A stretch of DNA of 64,000 bases from Sphingomonas sediminicola. Lineage in GTDB: Bacteria; Pseudomonadota; Alphaproteobacteria; Sphingomonadales; Sphingomonadaceae. Both the position numbers and the translations under genes were made by a program. Positions 47,033 to 54,527 of this stretch are shown piece by piece (the first letter of the stretch is position 1; every line of letters begins with the position of its first letter). Below the pieces are notes generated by a model. That model searched no databases. It had not been told where the DNA came from and saw nothing but the letters and a program-made list of their open reading frames with translations. The stretch is from contig NZ_CP060782.1 of the NCBI RefSeq assembly GCF_014489515.1, forward strand, positions 1,984,001 to 2,048,000, read 5' to 3'.

Positions 47033-48069
47033 TCGAACAGCCCAAGCCCGAATAGCATCAGCAGGAACAGGCCGAGCGCCAACGTCGCGAACGCGATCAG
47101 CAGAAATGTCCGGAGAAGCGCACCGCCGGGCGAAAGCCCATAAGTGCCCTTAAGCTGGCGATAGATGTGAAATGGCGGGATCAACATCGCGAAGCCCGCA
47201 ACCGCGGGCAGCCCGGCCAATCCAATCAAAACCGCCGCCACGACCAGCAGGGTCATGAAGCTCAGCGAATAGGTGACGAACACCGTGTGATCGTAGAGCC
47301 TGAACCGGCGGCTGAATGGGAACATCAGCCACAGGAACGGGACCGACAGCGGAATCAGCATCCAGCTGAATTTGTAGGCATTGGTCTTGAGTTTGTAGAA
47401 CAGCAGGTCCGGATTTTTGACGGCCTTTTCCAGTGGCTTGCTCAACCAATCCGGCGCGTCGATCTGGGTCTTCGCGACCCTCCCTATCTCGCCAGACTGG
47501 ACGCCGCGCATAATGGCCAGGTCTTTCTGAAGCTCGGCAATTTTCGGATCGAAGGATGCCGTGGAGCGGCCGTCCCGAACTGCGGCATCGCGCTCTCGCT
47601 GCAAAGCCGCGATCTGACGTTCGTTGGACGTAATGCTCTTCTGCAGCTCCGCAGGAGCGTTAGGGCTGATCCTGGGCGACAGGCCGCCGCTGAAGCTCGC
47701 AACGCCGAACATCAGGAAGACGGAGAAGAGAAACAGGGCCATCGGGGAGACGAATTTGGCCCGCTCGCCGTCGATGTAGCGCCGGGTGAGCTCGCCCGGC
47801 CGCCACGCGAGCAGCGGTAAAGTGTGCCAGATCTTCCCCTCGAAATGGAGCACGCCATGAAGCAGGTCGTGCCAGAAGGCATGAAGTGTCCTGTGAACGC
47901 GCGCCCTTTGCCCGCATGCGTGGCAATAGTCACCGGCCAGCTCCGCGCCGCAATTCAGGCAGTTCTTTTCATGCGTATGGCCGTCTTCGCCGGAGCCGGT
48001 TCGCGGCTCGACGGTCCGCGCCAGGACCGCACCGCTCGCTGCGTCACCGATCGCTTCGAGATCCGGCAT
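47029..48069 (-). CDS. DUF3667 membrane protein with N-terminal zinc ribbon
   Basis: A 346-residue protein. A zinc-ribbon near residue 35 (NCLNCGAELAGDYCHACGQ: two CxxC pairs) leads into the DUF3667 core (FWHDLLHGVLHFEGKIWHTLPLLAWRPGELTRRYIDGERAKFVSPMALFLFSVFLMF). A coiled-coil segment (LQKSITSNERQIAALQRERDAAVRDG) and three further membrane helices follow. ATG 48069 is preceded by AGGGGGA. Function unknown; the start and strand are independent of nadD, which runs divergently. Confidence 0.85.
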   Translation of the reverse strand: MPDLEAIGDAASGAVLARTVEPRTGSGEDGHTHEKNCLNCGAELAGDYCHACGQRARVHRTLHAFWHDLLHGVLHFEGKIWHTLPLLAWRPGELTRRYIDGERAKFVSPMALFLFSVFLMFGVASFSGGLSPRISPNAPAELQKSITSNERQIAALQRERDAAVRDGRSTASFDPKIAELQKDLAIMRGVQSGEIGRVAKTQIDAPDWLSKPLEKAVKNPDLLFYKLKTNAYKFSWMLIPLSVPFLWLMFPFSRRFRLYDHTVFVTYSLSFMTLLVVAAVLIGLAGLPAVAGFAMLIPPFHIYRQLKGTYGLSPGGALLRTFLLIAFATLALGLFLLMLFGLGLFD

Positions 48070-48128
48070 GACCAATCCCCCTTCCCCGACATTATGCGCG
48101 GTCCGGCGCTCATGCTAGCTCCACGATC

Positions 48129-48770
48129 ATGAGACGGATTGGCCTCCTCGGCGGCTCGTTCAACCCGGCGCATATCGGTCACAGGCGGATCAGCCTGGCG
48201 GCAATGGAGGCGCTCGGGCTCGACGGAGTGTGGTGGCTGGTTTCGCCCGGAAACCCGCTGAAGGCCGGTCGAAAGGACATGGCGTCCTACGAAGACCGTC
48301 TCGCCTCGGCCAAGGCAATGGCGCGACGGGCCCGCATTCGAGTCAGTGATTTCGAACGGCGGGCCGGCACCCGCTACACCGTGGATACGGTGCGAAAGCT
48401 CGAGACCCTCTACCCGAACGACCGCTTCATCTGGCTGATGGGAGGCGACACTGTTGCCGAATTTCATCAGTGGAAGGCTTGGCGCAAGCTCGCGGAATCG
48501 CTTCCGATTGCGGTGATTCACCGGCCCGGTTATGATCGCCAAGCCCACGCGGCGCGCGCGATGGGCTGGCTTCGAAGGTTCGTCCGACTTTCCAGCCAGG
48601 CAAGGAATTGGACGGATTGGAGTGCACCGGCGATCACTTTTCTTCGCCTGCCGCCCGACCGAACCTCCGCTACCGGCTTACGCGCGCACGATCCCAACTG
48701 GCATGAACGTTATCCGGACCCCGCAGGGGTTCCAAACGTTTCGCATTGCCAACTTCTGTCAGGAGAGCAC
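48129..48770 (+). CDS. nadD: Nicotinate-nucleotide adenylyltransferase (reads into rsfS without stop)
   Basis: Forms deamido-NAD from nicotinate mononucleotide and ATP. The nucleotidyltransferase start RRIGLLGGSFNPAHIGHRRISLAAMEALGLDGVWWLVSPGNPLK carries the HxGH motif (HIGH). It continues ASYEDRLASAKAMARRARIRVSDFE, YTVDTVRKLETLYPNDRFIWLMGGD and ends near ITFLRLPPDRTSATGLRAHDPNWHERY. No stop codon follows; the same frame runs into rsfS to 49169, giving a 346-codon open frame. The end given here is the base before the likely rsfS start. The stop may have been lost by sequence error or the proteins may be fused. Confidence 0.85.
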
Positions 48771-49169
48771 TTGCCCGACCGTTCCGCTGAGACCGCCACT
48801 GGCCGTCCTGAGATCGACGTCGAAGACCTCCACGCCCTCGTCCTCAAATCGCTGGATGACGATCAGGCCGTTGAGGTCGTCTCTATCCCGCTCGCAGGAA
48901 AATCCAGCATCGCCGACCACATGGTCATCGCTTCAGGCCGCTCAACGCGGCAGGTGGCGTCCATGGCGACGAAGCTCGCGGACCGGATCAAGGAGAAATT
49001 CGGCAGGATCGCTCGGATTGAGGGATTACCCGCCGCGGACTGGGTCTTGATCGATGCCGATGACGTCATCGTGCATTTATTTCGTCCCGAAGTGAGAAGT
49101 TTTTACAATTTGGAACGTATGTGGGCTTTCGGCGATGATGCCGATAGAAGTACAGTCGCTAGCGGGTAG
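48771..49169 (+). CDS. rsfS: Ribosomal silencing factor RsfS
   Basis: Binds L14 and blocks subunit joining when nutrients are scarce. A 132-residue protein: IDVEDLHALVLKSLDDDQAVEVVSIPLAGKSSIADHMVIASGRSTRQVASMATKLADRIKEKFG … RIEGLPAADWVLIDADDVIVHLFRPEVRSFYNLERMW, the complete RsfS/DUF143 domain. I place the start at TTG 48771 because AGGAGA lies 5 nt before it. The same frame is open from nadD, so a fused protein cannot be excluded. The short gap (9 nt) to the next gene suggests one operon. Confidence 0.88.
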   Translation: MPDRSAETATGRPEIDVEDLHALVLKSLDDDQAVEVVSIPLAGKSSIADHMVIASGRSTRQVASMATKLADRIKEKFGRIARIEGLPAADWVLIDADDVIVHLFRPEVRSFYNLERMWAFGDDADRSTVASG

Positions 49170-49178
49170 AGGGACCCC

Positions 49179-50033
49179 ATGCGTTTCATTACTGTCTTTC
49201 TCGGGCTGCTGGCCTTAGCCCTGCAGCCTGTACATGCGGCGTCTTCGCCGGCCCTTGTCAGTCTCGAGCAGCAGCTCCGAGCTGTGGTTGGCTCTGCGTC
49301 CAGCGACGTCGGCGTTGCGGCGCTCGACCTTACGACGGGCGAAAGCGTCAGCATCAACGGAAATACGGCCTTTCCAATGGCCAGCACGGTCAAGGTCGCG
49401 GTCGCCGCTGCCTATCTGAGCCAGGTCGACCATGGCCGCCGCTCCCTGAATGACAAGATTTCGGGTCAATCCGCCGCCAGCCTGATGGAGCGGATGATGA
49501 TCCACAGCGACAATCACGCGACGGACCTGCTCCTTCGCGATCTTGGCGGTCCGAGCGGGCTGCAGGACTGGATCGCATTCAACGGCCTCTACAATCTGCG
49601 CGTCGACCGGACGATCGCGCGCCTGCTCGCCGACAAGCGTGACCTATGGGACGTTCGCGATTCCAGCACACCGCTGGCGATGGTCGATCTCCTCCGTCGT
49701 CTCGACAAGGGCAACGTGCTGAAGCCGCAGAGCCGATCCTACCTCATGGACCTGATGGGCCGCTGCGCGACGGGCAAGAACCGCATCCGCGGGCTTCTGC
49801 CGTGGGGAACCAGGGTCGAGCACAAGACGGGCACGCTGAACAATTATGCGAGCGACGTCGGCTATATCACCATGCCGAACGGCCGCCGCGTCGCAGTCGC
49901 CATGTTTGCTCGCGGCGGCACCGACCGCCCGCGCACGATCGCACAGGCCGCACGCGCCATCTACGATGGCTTCACCAGCCTCTTCACCTGGCCGAGCTTC
50001 GGCGGAACGAGCCCCGTCGCCGGCCGTAACTGA
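49179..50033 (+). CDS. Class A beta-lactamase-fold serine hydrolase lacking Glu166
   Basis: A 284-residue exported protein with a signal peptide (MRFITVFLGLLALALQPVHA). Active-site motifs: S-T-V-K at residues 69-72, S-D-N at 110-112, K-T-G at 216-218, all as in class A enzymes. The omega loop keeps DR at 143-144 and RDSSTP at 160-165, but the position of the deacylating Glu166 is Ile and Asn170 is Leu (LRVDRTIARLL). An enzyme without Glu166 usually acylates but deacylates poorly, so it may be a penicillin-binding or cell-wall-acting serine hydrolase rather than a resistance enzyme (inference). It sits inside the nadD-rsfS-rlmH-envC run. Confidence 0.85.
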   Translation: MRFITVFLGLLALALQPVHAASSPALVSLEQQLRAVVGSASSDVGVAALDLTTGESVSINGNTAFPMASTVKVAVAAAYLSQVDHGRRSLNDKISGQSAASLMERMMIHSDNHATDLLLRDLGGPSGLQDWIAFNGLYNLRVDRTIARLLADKRDLWDVRDSSTPLAMVDLLRRLDKGNVLKPQSRSYLMDLMGRCATGKNRIRGLLPWGTRVEHKTGTLNNYASDVGYITMPNGRRVAVAMFARGGTDRPRTIAQAARAIYDGFTSLFTWPSFGGTSPVAGRN

Positions 50034-50040
50034 GGGCTGG

Positions 50041-50460
50041 TTGCAACTCCACATCATCGCGCGTGGGAAAATCGGGCGATCGCCGGAAGCCGAGCTGGTC
50101 GAGCGCTACCTGAAGCGCATCACCTGGCCGACCAAGCTCACTGAACTCAGCGAACGCGCTCCAATGCCTGCCGCAGCTTCCGGTTCGGTCACGGTGCTCC
50201 TGGACGAAAAGGGCAATGCTCTCTCCTCGATGGAGCTTGCCAGGAAGCTTGAGCAATGGCGCGATCGGGGCATGCGGGAAGCTCGCTTCTTGATCGGCGC
50301 TGCTGATGGCCACTCTCCCGAAGAGCGGGCGAACGCGGACCTGCTGCTATCGTTCGGCCCGGCGACCTGGCCACACCTCCTCGTGCGCTCCATGCTGGCG
50401 GAGCAACTGTTCCGGGCAACATCTATCCTTGCGAACCACCCTTATCATCGCGAAGGTTGA
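50041..50460 (+). CDS. rlmH: 23S rRNA (pseudouridine-1915-N3) methyltransferase
   Basis: A 139-residue SPOUT methyltransferase modifying position 1915 in helix 69 of 23S rRNA. LQLHIIARGKIGRSPEAELVERYLKRITWP, then VLLDEKGNALSSMELARKLEQWRDRGMREARFLIGAADGHSPEER, and the C-terminal knot FGPATWPHLLVRSMLAEQLFRATSILANHPYHREG. TTG 50041 is the start of the family (usual second residue LLHI/QLHI). The longer frame from 49846 is inside the preceding gene. Linked to rsfS as in most proteobacteria, with a beta-lactamase-like gene between them. Confidence 0.93.
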   Translation: MQLHIIARGKIGRSPEAELVERYLKRITWPTKLTELSERAPMPAAASGSVTVLLDEKGNALSSMELARKLEQWRDRGMREARFLIGAADGHSPEERANADLLLSFGPATWPHLLVRSMLAEQLFRATSILANHPYHREG

Positions 50461-50463
50461 GGC

Positions 50464-51672
50464 ATGCGCCTCCTAGGCCCTTTTGGTGCGGCCCTTTCCG
50501 CTTCTCTGCTGATCGGTGCGAGCGGACCGGTCCTGCCGACGTCCGAGCCGCTGGAATTGAGCGCGAAGCGCGCCGTCGCCGAAGCGCGCGTTGCGGATGC
50601 TCAGGTCGCGAAGCTCCAGAAGGCCGCTGATCAGGCTCGGACCGAAGCGGAGCGCATCGGCGCCCGGAGGGCAGCGGCAGCTCAGGCGATATCGGCCGCG
50701 GAAGCGCGGATCAGCGCCGCCGACGCAAACGCACGCGTAATTGCGGCCCAGATCGAGCTAAGGCGCGAGCGGCTGCGGCGGGAAGCGGCCCCAGCCACGG
50801 CCTTGCTTGGCGGCCTCGCGGTCATGGCCGAGCGCCCGCCCCTGCTCGCGATCCTCGATCAGGGCTCGACGGAAGAATTCATCCGCGTTCGCCTGCTGCT
50901 CGATTCGACCCTGCCGGTCATTCGAGCGCGGACGGCCACCCTTCGTGCTGAACTCGAACGCGGACGTCAGTTGCAGCAGCGCGCGGAGCTGGCTCGAGCC
51001 GACCTCGTGCGCAGCCGCAACACGCTCTCCATCCGAAAGCGCGAATTCGCCGAACTTGAAGCAGAAGCGGTCAAGATCGCCAATGAGCGCGGCGGAGAAG
51101 CGCTTGGAGCGGGCGACATCGCCCTTGCCCGCGGAGAGGAAGCCGAACAGCTGGTTGGAGAGGTCCAGCGCGGCAACCAGGCGCGCGCGATCGCTTCCCA
51201 GCTTGCCAGACTACCGGCACCGCCAGCTCGCCCCGGCTCAAATGGCGCGGTCGCCGGAGCACCGTTCCCCTATGTCCTTCCGTCCGATGCTGCCGTCACG
51301 GAAGGCCTCGGCGCGGTCGCGACCAACGGCATCCGTTCGCGCGGCTTGACGCTTGCAACAGGCCGTGGCTCGACGGTCACGGTACCGGCGTCCGGCACGG
51401 TCCGCTTCTCCGGCCCATTCCGCAGCTACGACGCCGTCGTCATCATCGACCATGGAAACGGCTGGATGAGCCTGCTCCTGAACGTCGCATCGCCGCTCAA
51501 ACCAGGCGAGAAAGTCGAGATCGGTCAGTCGCTTGGACGTGCACTTGGTCGAATAGGAGTGGAACTGTCCCGAAATGGGCAGCATGTGTCACCTGCTCTC
51601 ATCGCAGGTTCATCTCAGAGCCTGTCAAAGGGCCCAAAGCGGGTTAGGAAGGTCCGAAAACTCGGGACATGA
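50464..51672 (+). CDS. EnvC-like murein hydrolase activator (degenerate LytM/M23)
   Basis: A 402-residue periplasmic protein: signal sequence, a long coiled-coil (about residues 28-240, LSAKRAVAEARVADAQVAKLQKAADQARTEAERIGARRAAAA…), then a LytM-like fold (SRGLTLATGRGSTVTVPASGTVRFSGPFRSYDAVVIIDHGNGWMSLLLNV … LGRIGVELSRNGQHVSPALIA). The zinc ligands of active M23 enzymes (HxxxD and HxH) are absent: LTLATG replaces HxGxD and GVELSRNG replaces the HxH strand. It therefore likely activates amidases at the septum, as EnvC does. ATG overlaps ctpA start at its stop. Confidence 0.88.
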   Translation: MRLLGPFGAALSASLLIGASGPVLPTSEPLELSAKRAVAEARVADAQVAKLQKAADQARTEAERIGARRAAAAQAISAAEARISAADANARVIAAQIELRRERLRREAAPATALLGGLAVMAERPPLLAILDQGSTEEFIRVRLLLDSTLPVIRARTATLRAELERGRQLQQRAELARADLVRSRNTLSIRKREFAELEAEAVKIANERGGEALGAGDIALARGEEAEQLVGEVQRGNQARAIASQLARLPAPPARPGSNGAVAGAPFPYVLPSDAAVTEGLGAVATNGIRSRGLTLATGRGSTVTVPASGTVRFSGPFRSYDAVVIIDHGNGWMSLLLNVASPLKPGEKVEIGQSLGRALGRIGVELSRNGQHVSPALIAGSSQSLSKGPKRVRKVRKLGT

Positions 51673-53021
51673 AAGCCATGAAGCTCACGAGCAAACTGCT
51701 TCCGCCTCTAGCGCTCGTCGGAGCGCTTGCACTGGTGCCGGTCACGACCAGCGCGCTGGCAGCTGCGGACACCACCAATTACCAAGAGCTCGAGACGTTC
51801 ATGAGCGTCTATGAGCGGGTGAAGGCCCAATATGTCGACAAGGTCGACGACCATACGCTGATCAAGGGCGCGATCGACGGGATGCTGGCCGCGCTCGACC
51901 CGCATTCCAGCTATGTCGAAGCGACCGATTTCGATGTCCTGAAGGCCACGACGGACGGCAATTACGGCGGTCTCGGGATCACCGTCTCGGTTGAGGACGG
52001 CGCGGTGAAGGTCGTTTCGCCGATGGAGGACACGCCAGCATGGCGCGCTGGCCTCAAGTCCGGCGACTACATCACTCACATCAATGGCGAGCTTCTCTAC
52101 GGCCTTTCGCTCGACGAAGCGGTCGAGAAGATGAAGGGCCAGCCCGGCTCGTCGGTGAAGCTGACCATCGTCCGCCCCGGCCGTGACAAGCCTTTCGACG
52201 TTGGCCTCGTCCGCGAGCGCATCGAGCTCCGTCCCGTGAAGTGGGAAATCAAGGACGGCATTGGTTACATTAACATCAACTCGTTCGCCGGAAACACAGG
52301 CGACGCCACCAAGGCGGCGCTTCTGGCGATCGACAAGGCAACCGGCGGAAAGCCGCTCGGCTATGTCGTCGACCTTCGCTCGAATCCGGGCGGACTGCTC
52401 GACCAGGCGATCGACGTCAGCGACGCCTTCCTCGAGCGCGGCGAGATCGTCTCTCAACGCGGACGCGAGCGGGACGATATCGAGCGCTACTATGCGACGC
52501 CGGGCGACATGGCTCACGGCCTTCCGGTCGTGGTGCTGATCGACGCTGGCAGCGCATCGGCTGCGGAAATCGTCGCAGGCGCACTGCAGGATCACCACCG
52601 CGCACTGCTTCTCGGCGAGCGGAGCTTCGGAAAGGGCAGCGTCCAGACGGTCCAGATCATGGGCCCGAAGGCGGCGCTCAGGCTGACCACGGCGCGTTAC
52701 TACACGCCGTCGGGCCGATCGGTTCAGGCGGGCGGAATCGATCCGGACATCACCGTGCCGCAGCTGACCGACCCGGACTACAAGGACCGCAAAGTCGTAC
52801 GTGAGGTCGATCTCCGTCGCCACCTGCTCGGACAGGCGAACGTGGACGACAAGCTCCTCGAGGAAGATGATTTCTCGAAGGATCCGCGCTTCAACTTCAC
52901 CCAGGCAGAGCTCGAGAAGAAGGGGGTCAAGGACTTCCAGCTCGACTATGCGCTGCGGACGCTGAAGCGGCTGCGCGGTCCGACCAACGTCGCCTCAGCG
53001 GATTCGCCAAAGCGTTCGTAG
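51669..53021 (+). CDS. S41 family C-terminal processing peptidase (CtpA-like)
   Basis: A 450-residue periplasmic serine protease. Signal peptide (…VTTSALAAA), dimerisation region (LETFMSVYERVKAQYVDKVDDHTLIKGAIDGMLAALDPHSSYVE), PDZ domain (GLGITVSVEDGAVKVVSPMEDTPAWRAGLKSGDYITHINGELLYGLSLDEAVEKMKG) and S41 core with YVVDLRSNPGGLLDQAIDV and the catalytic Ser in DAGSASAAEIVAGALQDH followed by Lys in GERSFGKGSVQ. Proteins of this family cleave cell-wall hydrolases or signalling proteins. ATG overlaps the EnvC-like stop; the EnvC–CtpA pairing is common. Confidence 0.93.
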   Translation: MKAMKLTSKLLPPLALVGALALVPVTTSALAAADTTNYQELETFMSVYERVKAQYVDKVDDHTLIKGAIDGMLAALDPHSSYVEATDFDVLKATTDGNYGGLGITVSVEDGAVKVVSPMEDTPAWRAGLKSGDYITHINGELLYGLSLDEAVEKMKGQPGSSVKLTIVRPGRDKPFDVGLVRERIELRPVKWEIKDGIGYININSFAGNTGDATKAALLAIDKATGGKPLGYVVDLRSNPGGLLDQAIDVSDAFLERGEIVSQRGRERDDIERYYATPGDMAHGLPVVVLIDAGSASAAEIVAGALQDHHRALLLGERSFGKGSVQTVQIMGPKAALRLTTARYYTPSGRSVQAGGIDPDITVPQLTDPDYKDRKVVREVDLRRHLLGQANVDDKLLEEDDFSKDPRFNFTQAELEKKGVKDFQLDYALRTLKRLRGPTNVASADSPKRS

Positions 53022-53531
53022 ATGAACGAAGCGGCGCTTGCCCAGAGGGGCGGAATGCTGGGAATCGATAACGCCCGTGCGGCGCGGCTGATCGCGCTGC
53101 TCCTCCCGCTGGGCTTGCTCGGCGGAGCATTGGGCTCGCAGTACATCGGCGGGCTCTACCCTTGCGAGATGTGCTACTGGCAGCGTTGGCCTCACGGCGC
53201 GGCGATCGTACTTGCGTTGCTCGCCTTCACCAGCACGGCAACCTCGAAGCGATCGATTGGACTGACCCTGCTTGCGGCCTTCGCAATCGCGATCTCCGGC
53301 GCCATCGGCGTCTATCATGCGGGTGTCGAAGCCAGGATCTTCGAAGGCTTCACGACCTGCACCGCGACCGGCGGATTGAGCCTGGAAGACCTGATGAAGG
53401 TCCCGCTCATCCGATGCGATCAGGTGCAGTGGTCGCTGTTCGGAATCTCCATGGCCGGCTGGAACGCGATCCTGTCGCTTTCCGGAGCCGTCTTGATCGT
53501 CTTCCTCATCCTCAAGAGCCGCCGCGCATGA
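53022..53531 (+). CDS. Disulfide bond formation protein DsbB-like
   Basis: A 169-residue inner-membrane protein with four helices, reoxidising DsbA with ubiquinone. The first Cys pair is GLYPCEMCYWQR (C-x-x-C with the usual preceding YPC). The second pair is in the second periplasmic loop: FEGFTTCTATGGLSLEDLMKVPLIRCDQVQW. RWPH follows as in the DsbB family. Immediately after the ctpA stop (spacing 0) and overlapping the coq7 gene, so co-transcribed. Confidence 0.9.
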   Translation: MNEAALAQRGGMLGIDNARAARLIALLLPLGLLGGALGSQYIGGLYPCEMCYWQRWPHGAAIVLALLAFTSTATSKRSIGLTLLAAFAIAISGAIGVYHAGVEARIFEGFTTCTATGGLSLEDLMKVPLIRCDQVQWSLFGISMAGWNAILSLSGAVLIVFLILKSRRA

Positions 53532-54064
53532 GCGCCTGGCGCCCCGGCCAACGACGTCCGGATTCGGCGTCGATGCTGCGCGTCGACCAGGCCGGCGAAT
53601 TCGGCGCGACCCGGATCTATGCCGGACAGCTTGCGGTCCTTCCGCGCAATTCGGCCGCCGCCAAGCTTGTTTCACGCATGGCGGACCAGGAAAGGCGCCA
53701 CCTCGAACGCTTCGATGCTCTGATGAGCGAGCGACGCGTCCGGCCAACGGTATTGCAGCCCGTGTGGAACGTCGCGGGCTTCGCACTAGGCGCTGCAACT
53801 GCACTCTTGTCCGACAAGGCGGCAATGGCCTGTACCGAGGCCGTCGAGACCGAAATTGACCTTCATTACAGCAAGCAGCTCGAAGATCTGGGCAACGATG
53901 ATCCCGAGCTTGCCGCCGATATAGAGAAGTTTCGGGCAGATGAACTCGAGCATCGCGACACCGCTCGCGAAGCCGGCGCGGCGCAGGCCCCGGGCTATCC
54001 CTTATTGACCTTCGGGATACGTGCGGCATGCCGTGTCGCAATCGGGTTGTCGAAACGCATTTGA
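53528..54064 (+). CDS. coq7: Demethoxyubiquinone hydroxylase (Coq7/UbiF-replacing)
   Basis: Di-iron hydroxylase of the penultimate ubiquinone step. A 178-residue protein with MLRVDQAGEFGATRIYAGQLAVL (first Glu ligand), the second metal motif MADQERRHLERFDALM (E-x-x-H), CTEAVETEIDLHYSKQL and the final DELEHRDTAREAGA (E-x-x-H). The ATG overlaps the DsbB-like stop. A longer open frame from 53162 belongs to the other frame of dsbB and is rejected. Confidence 0.93.
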   Translation: MSAWRPGQRRPDSASMLRVDQAGEFGATRIYAGQLAVLPRNSAAAKLVSRMADQERRHLERFDALMSERRVRPTVLQPVWNVAGFALGAATALLSDKAAMACTEAVETEIDLHYSKQLEDLGNDDPELAADIEKFRADELEHRDTAREAGAAQAPGYPLLTFGIRAACRVAIGLSKRI

Positions 54065-54112
54065 GGAACCAGCAGCGGTTGTCAGCCGCTTTTACGCTTG
54101 GAAGGACCAGTT

Positions 54113-54523
54113 ATGACGAAGCACGCAGCACATCTTGCAGTCGCTGCCCTGATGACGGGCTTCGCCGCCATTCAGCCTGTCTCTGCTCAGACCACGCCAA
54201 ATTCCGACCGGGTCAATGAGATCATCGTTTTCGGCACCGACCCGTGTCCGCGCGCGACCGACGACCAGGTGGTCGTCTGCAAGCGCGTGGGTGAAGAGGA
54301 GCGTTTCCGGATTCCTGAGCGTCTCCGCGAAGGTGGCTCGCTGCAGCAGCGCCAGGCCTGGGCCAACAAGGTACGCAGCATCGAACGCGTCGGCCGCACC
54401 GGCATCCAGAGCTGCTCGCCCGTCGGCCCGGCCGGCTACACTGGCTGCATGGAGCAGATGATCAAGCAGGCTAGGGAAGAGAGCAAGGAAACGATCGAGC
54501 AATCGACCGCTCCTCAGCCGTAA
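54113..54523 (+). CDS. Exported protein of unknown function with conserved Cys
   Basis: A 136-residue protein. The signal peptide (MTKHAAHLAVAALMTGFAAIQPVSAQ) is followed by EIIVFGTDPCPRATDDQVVVCKRVGEEERFRIPERLREGGSLQQRQAWANKVRSIERVGRTGIQSCSPVGPAGYTGCMEQMIKQA. Four Cys (DPCP, VVCK, SCSP, GCME) could form disulfides. GGAAGGACCAG before the ATG. The EIIVFGxDPCP…VVCxRxxEEERFRIPxxLR pattern recurs in sphingomonads to my recollection; no function known. Confidence 0.78.
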   Translation: MTKHAAHLAVAALMTGFAAIQPVSAQTTPNSDRVNEIIVFGTDPCPRATDDQVVVCKRVGEEERFRIPERLREGGSLQQRQAWANKVRSIERVGRTGIQSCSPVGPAGYTGCMEQMIKQAREESKETIEQSTAPQP

Positions 54524-54527
54524 GCGC

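Noticed and set aside
49179..50033. Acquired antibiotic-resistance beta-lactamase
   Set aside because: Glu166 is missing, codon style matches neighbours, and there is no mobile element nearby.
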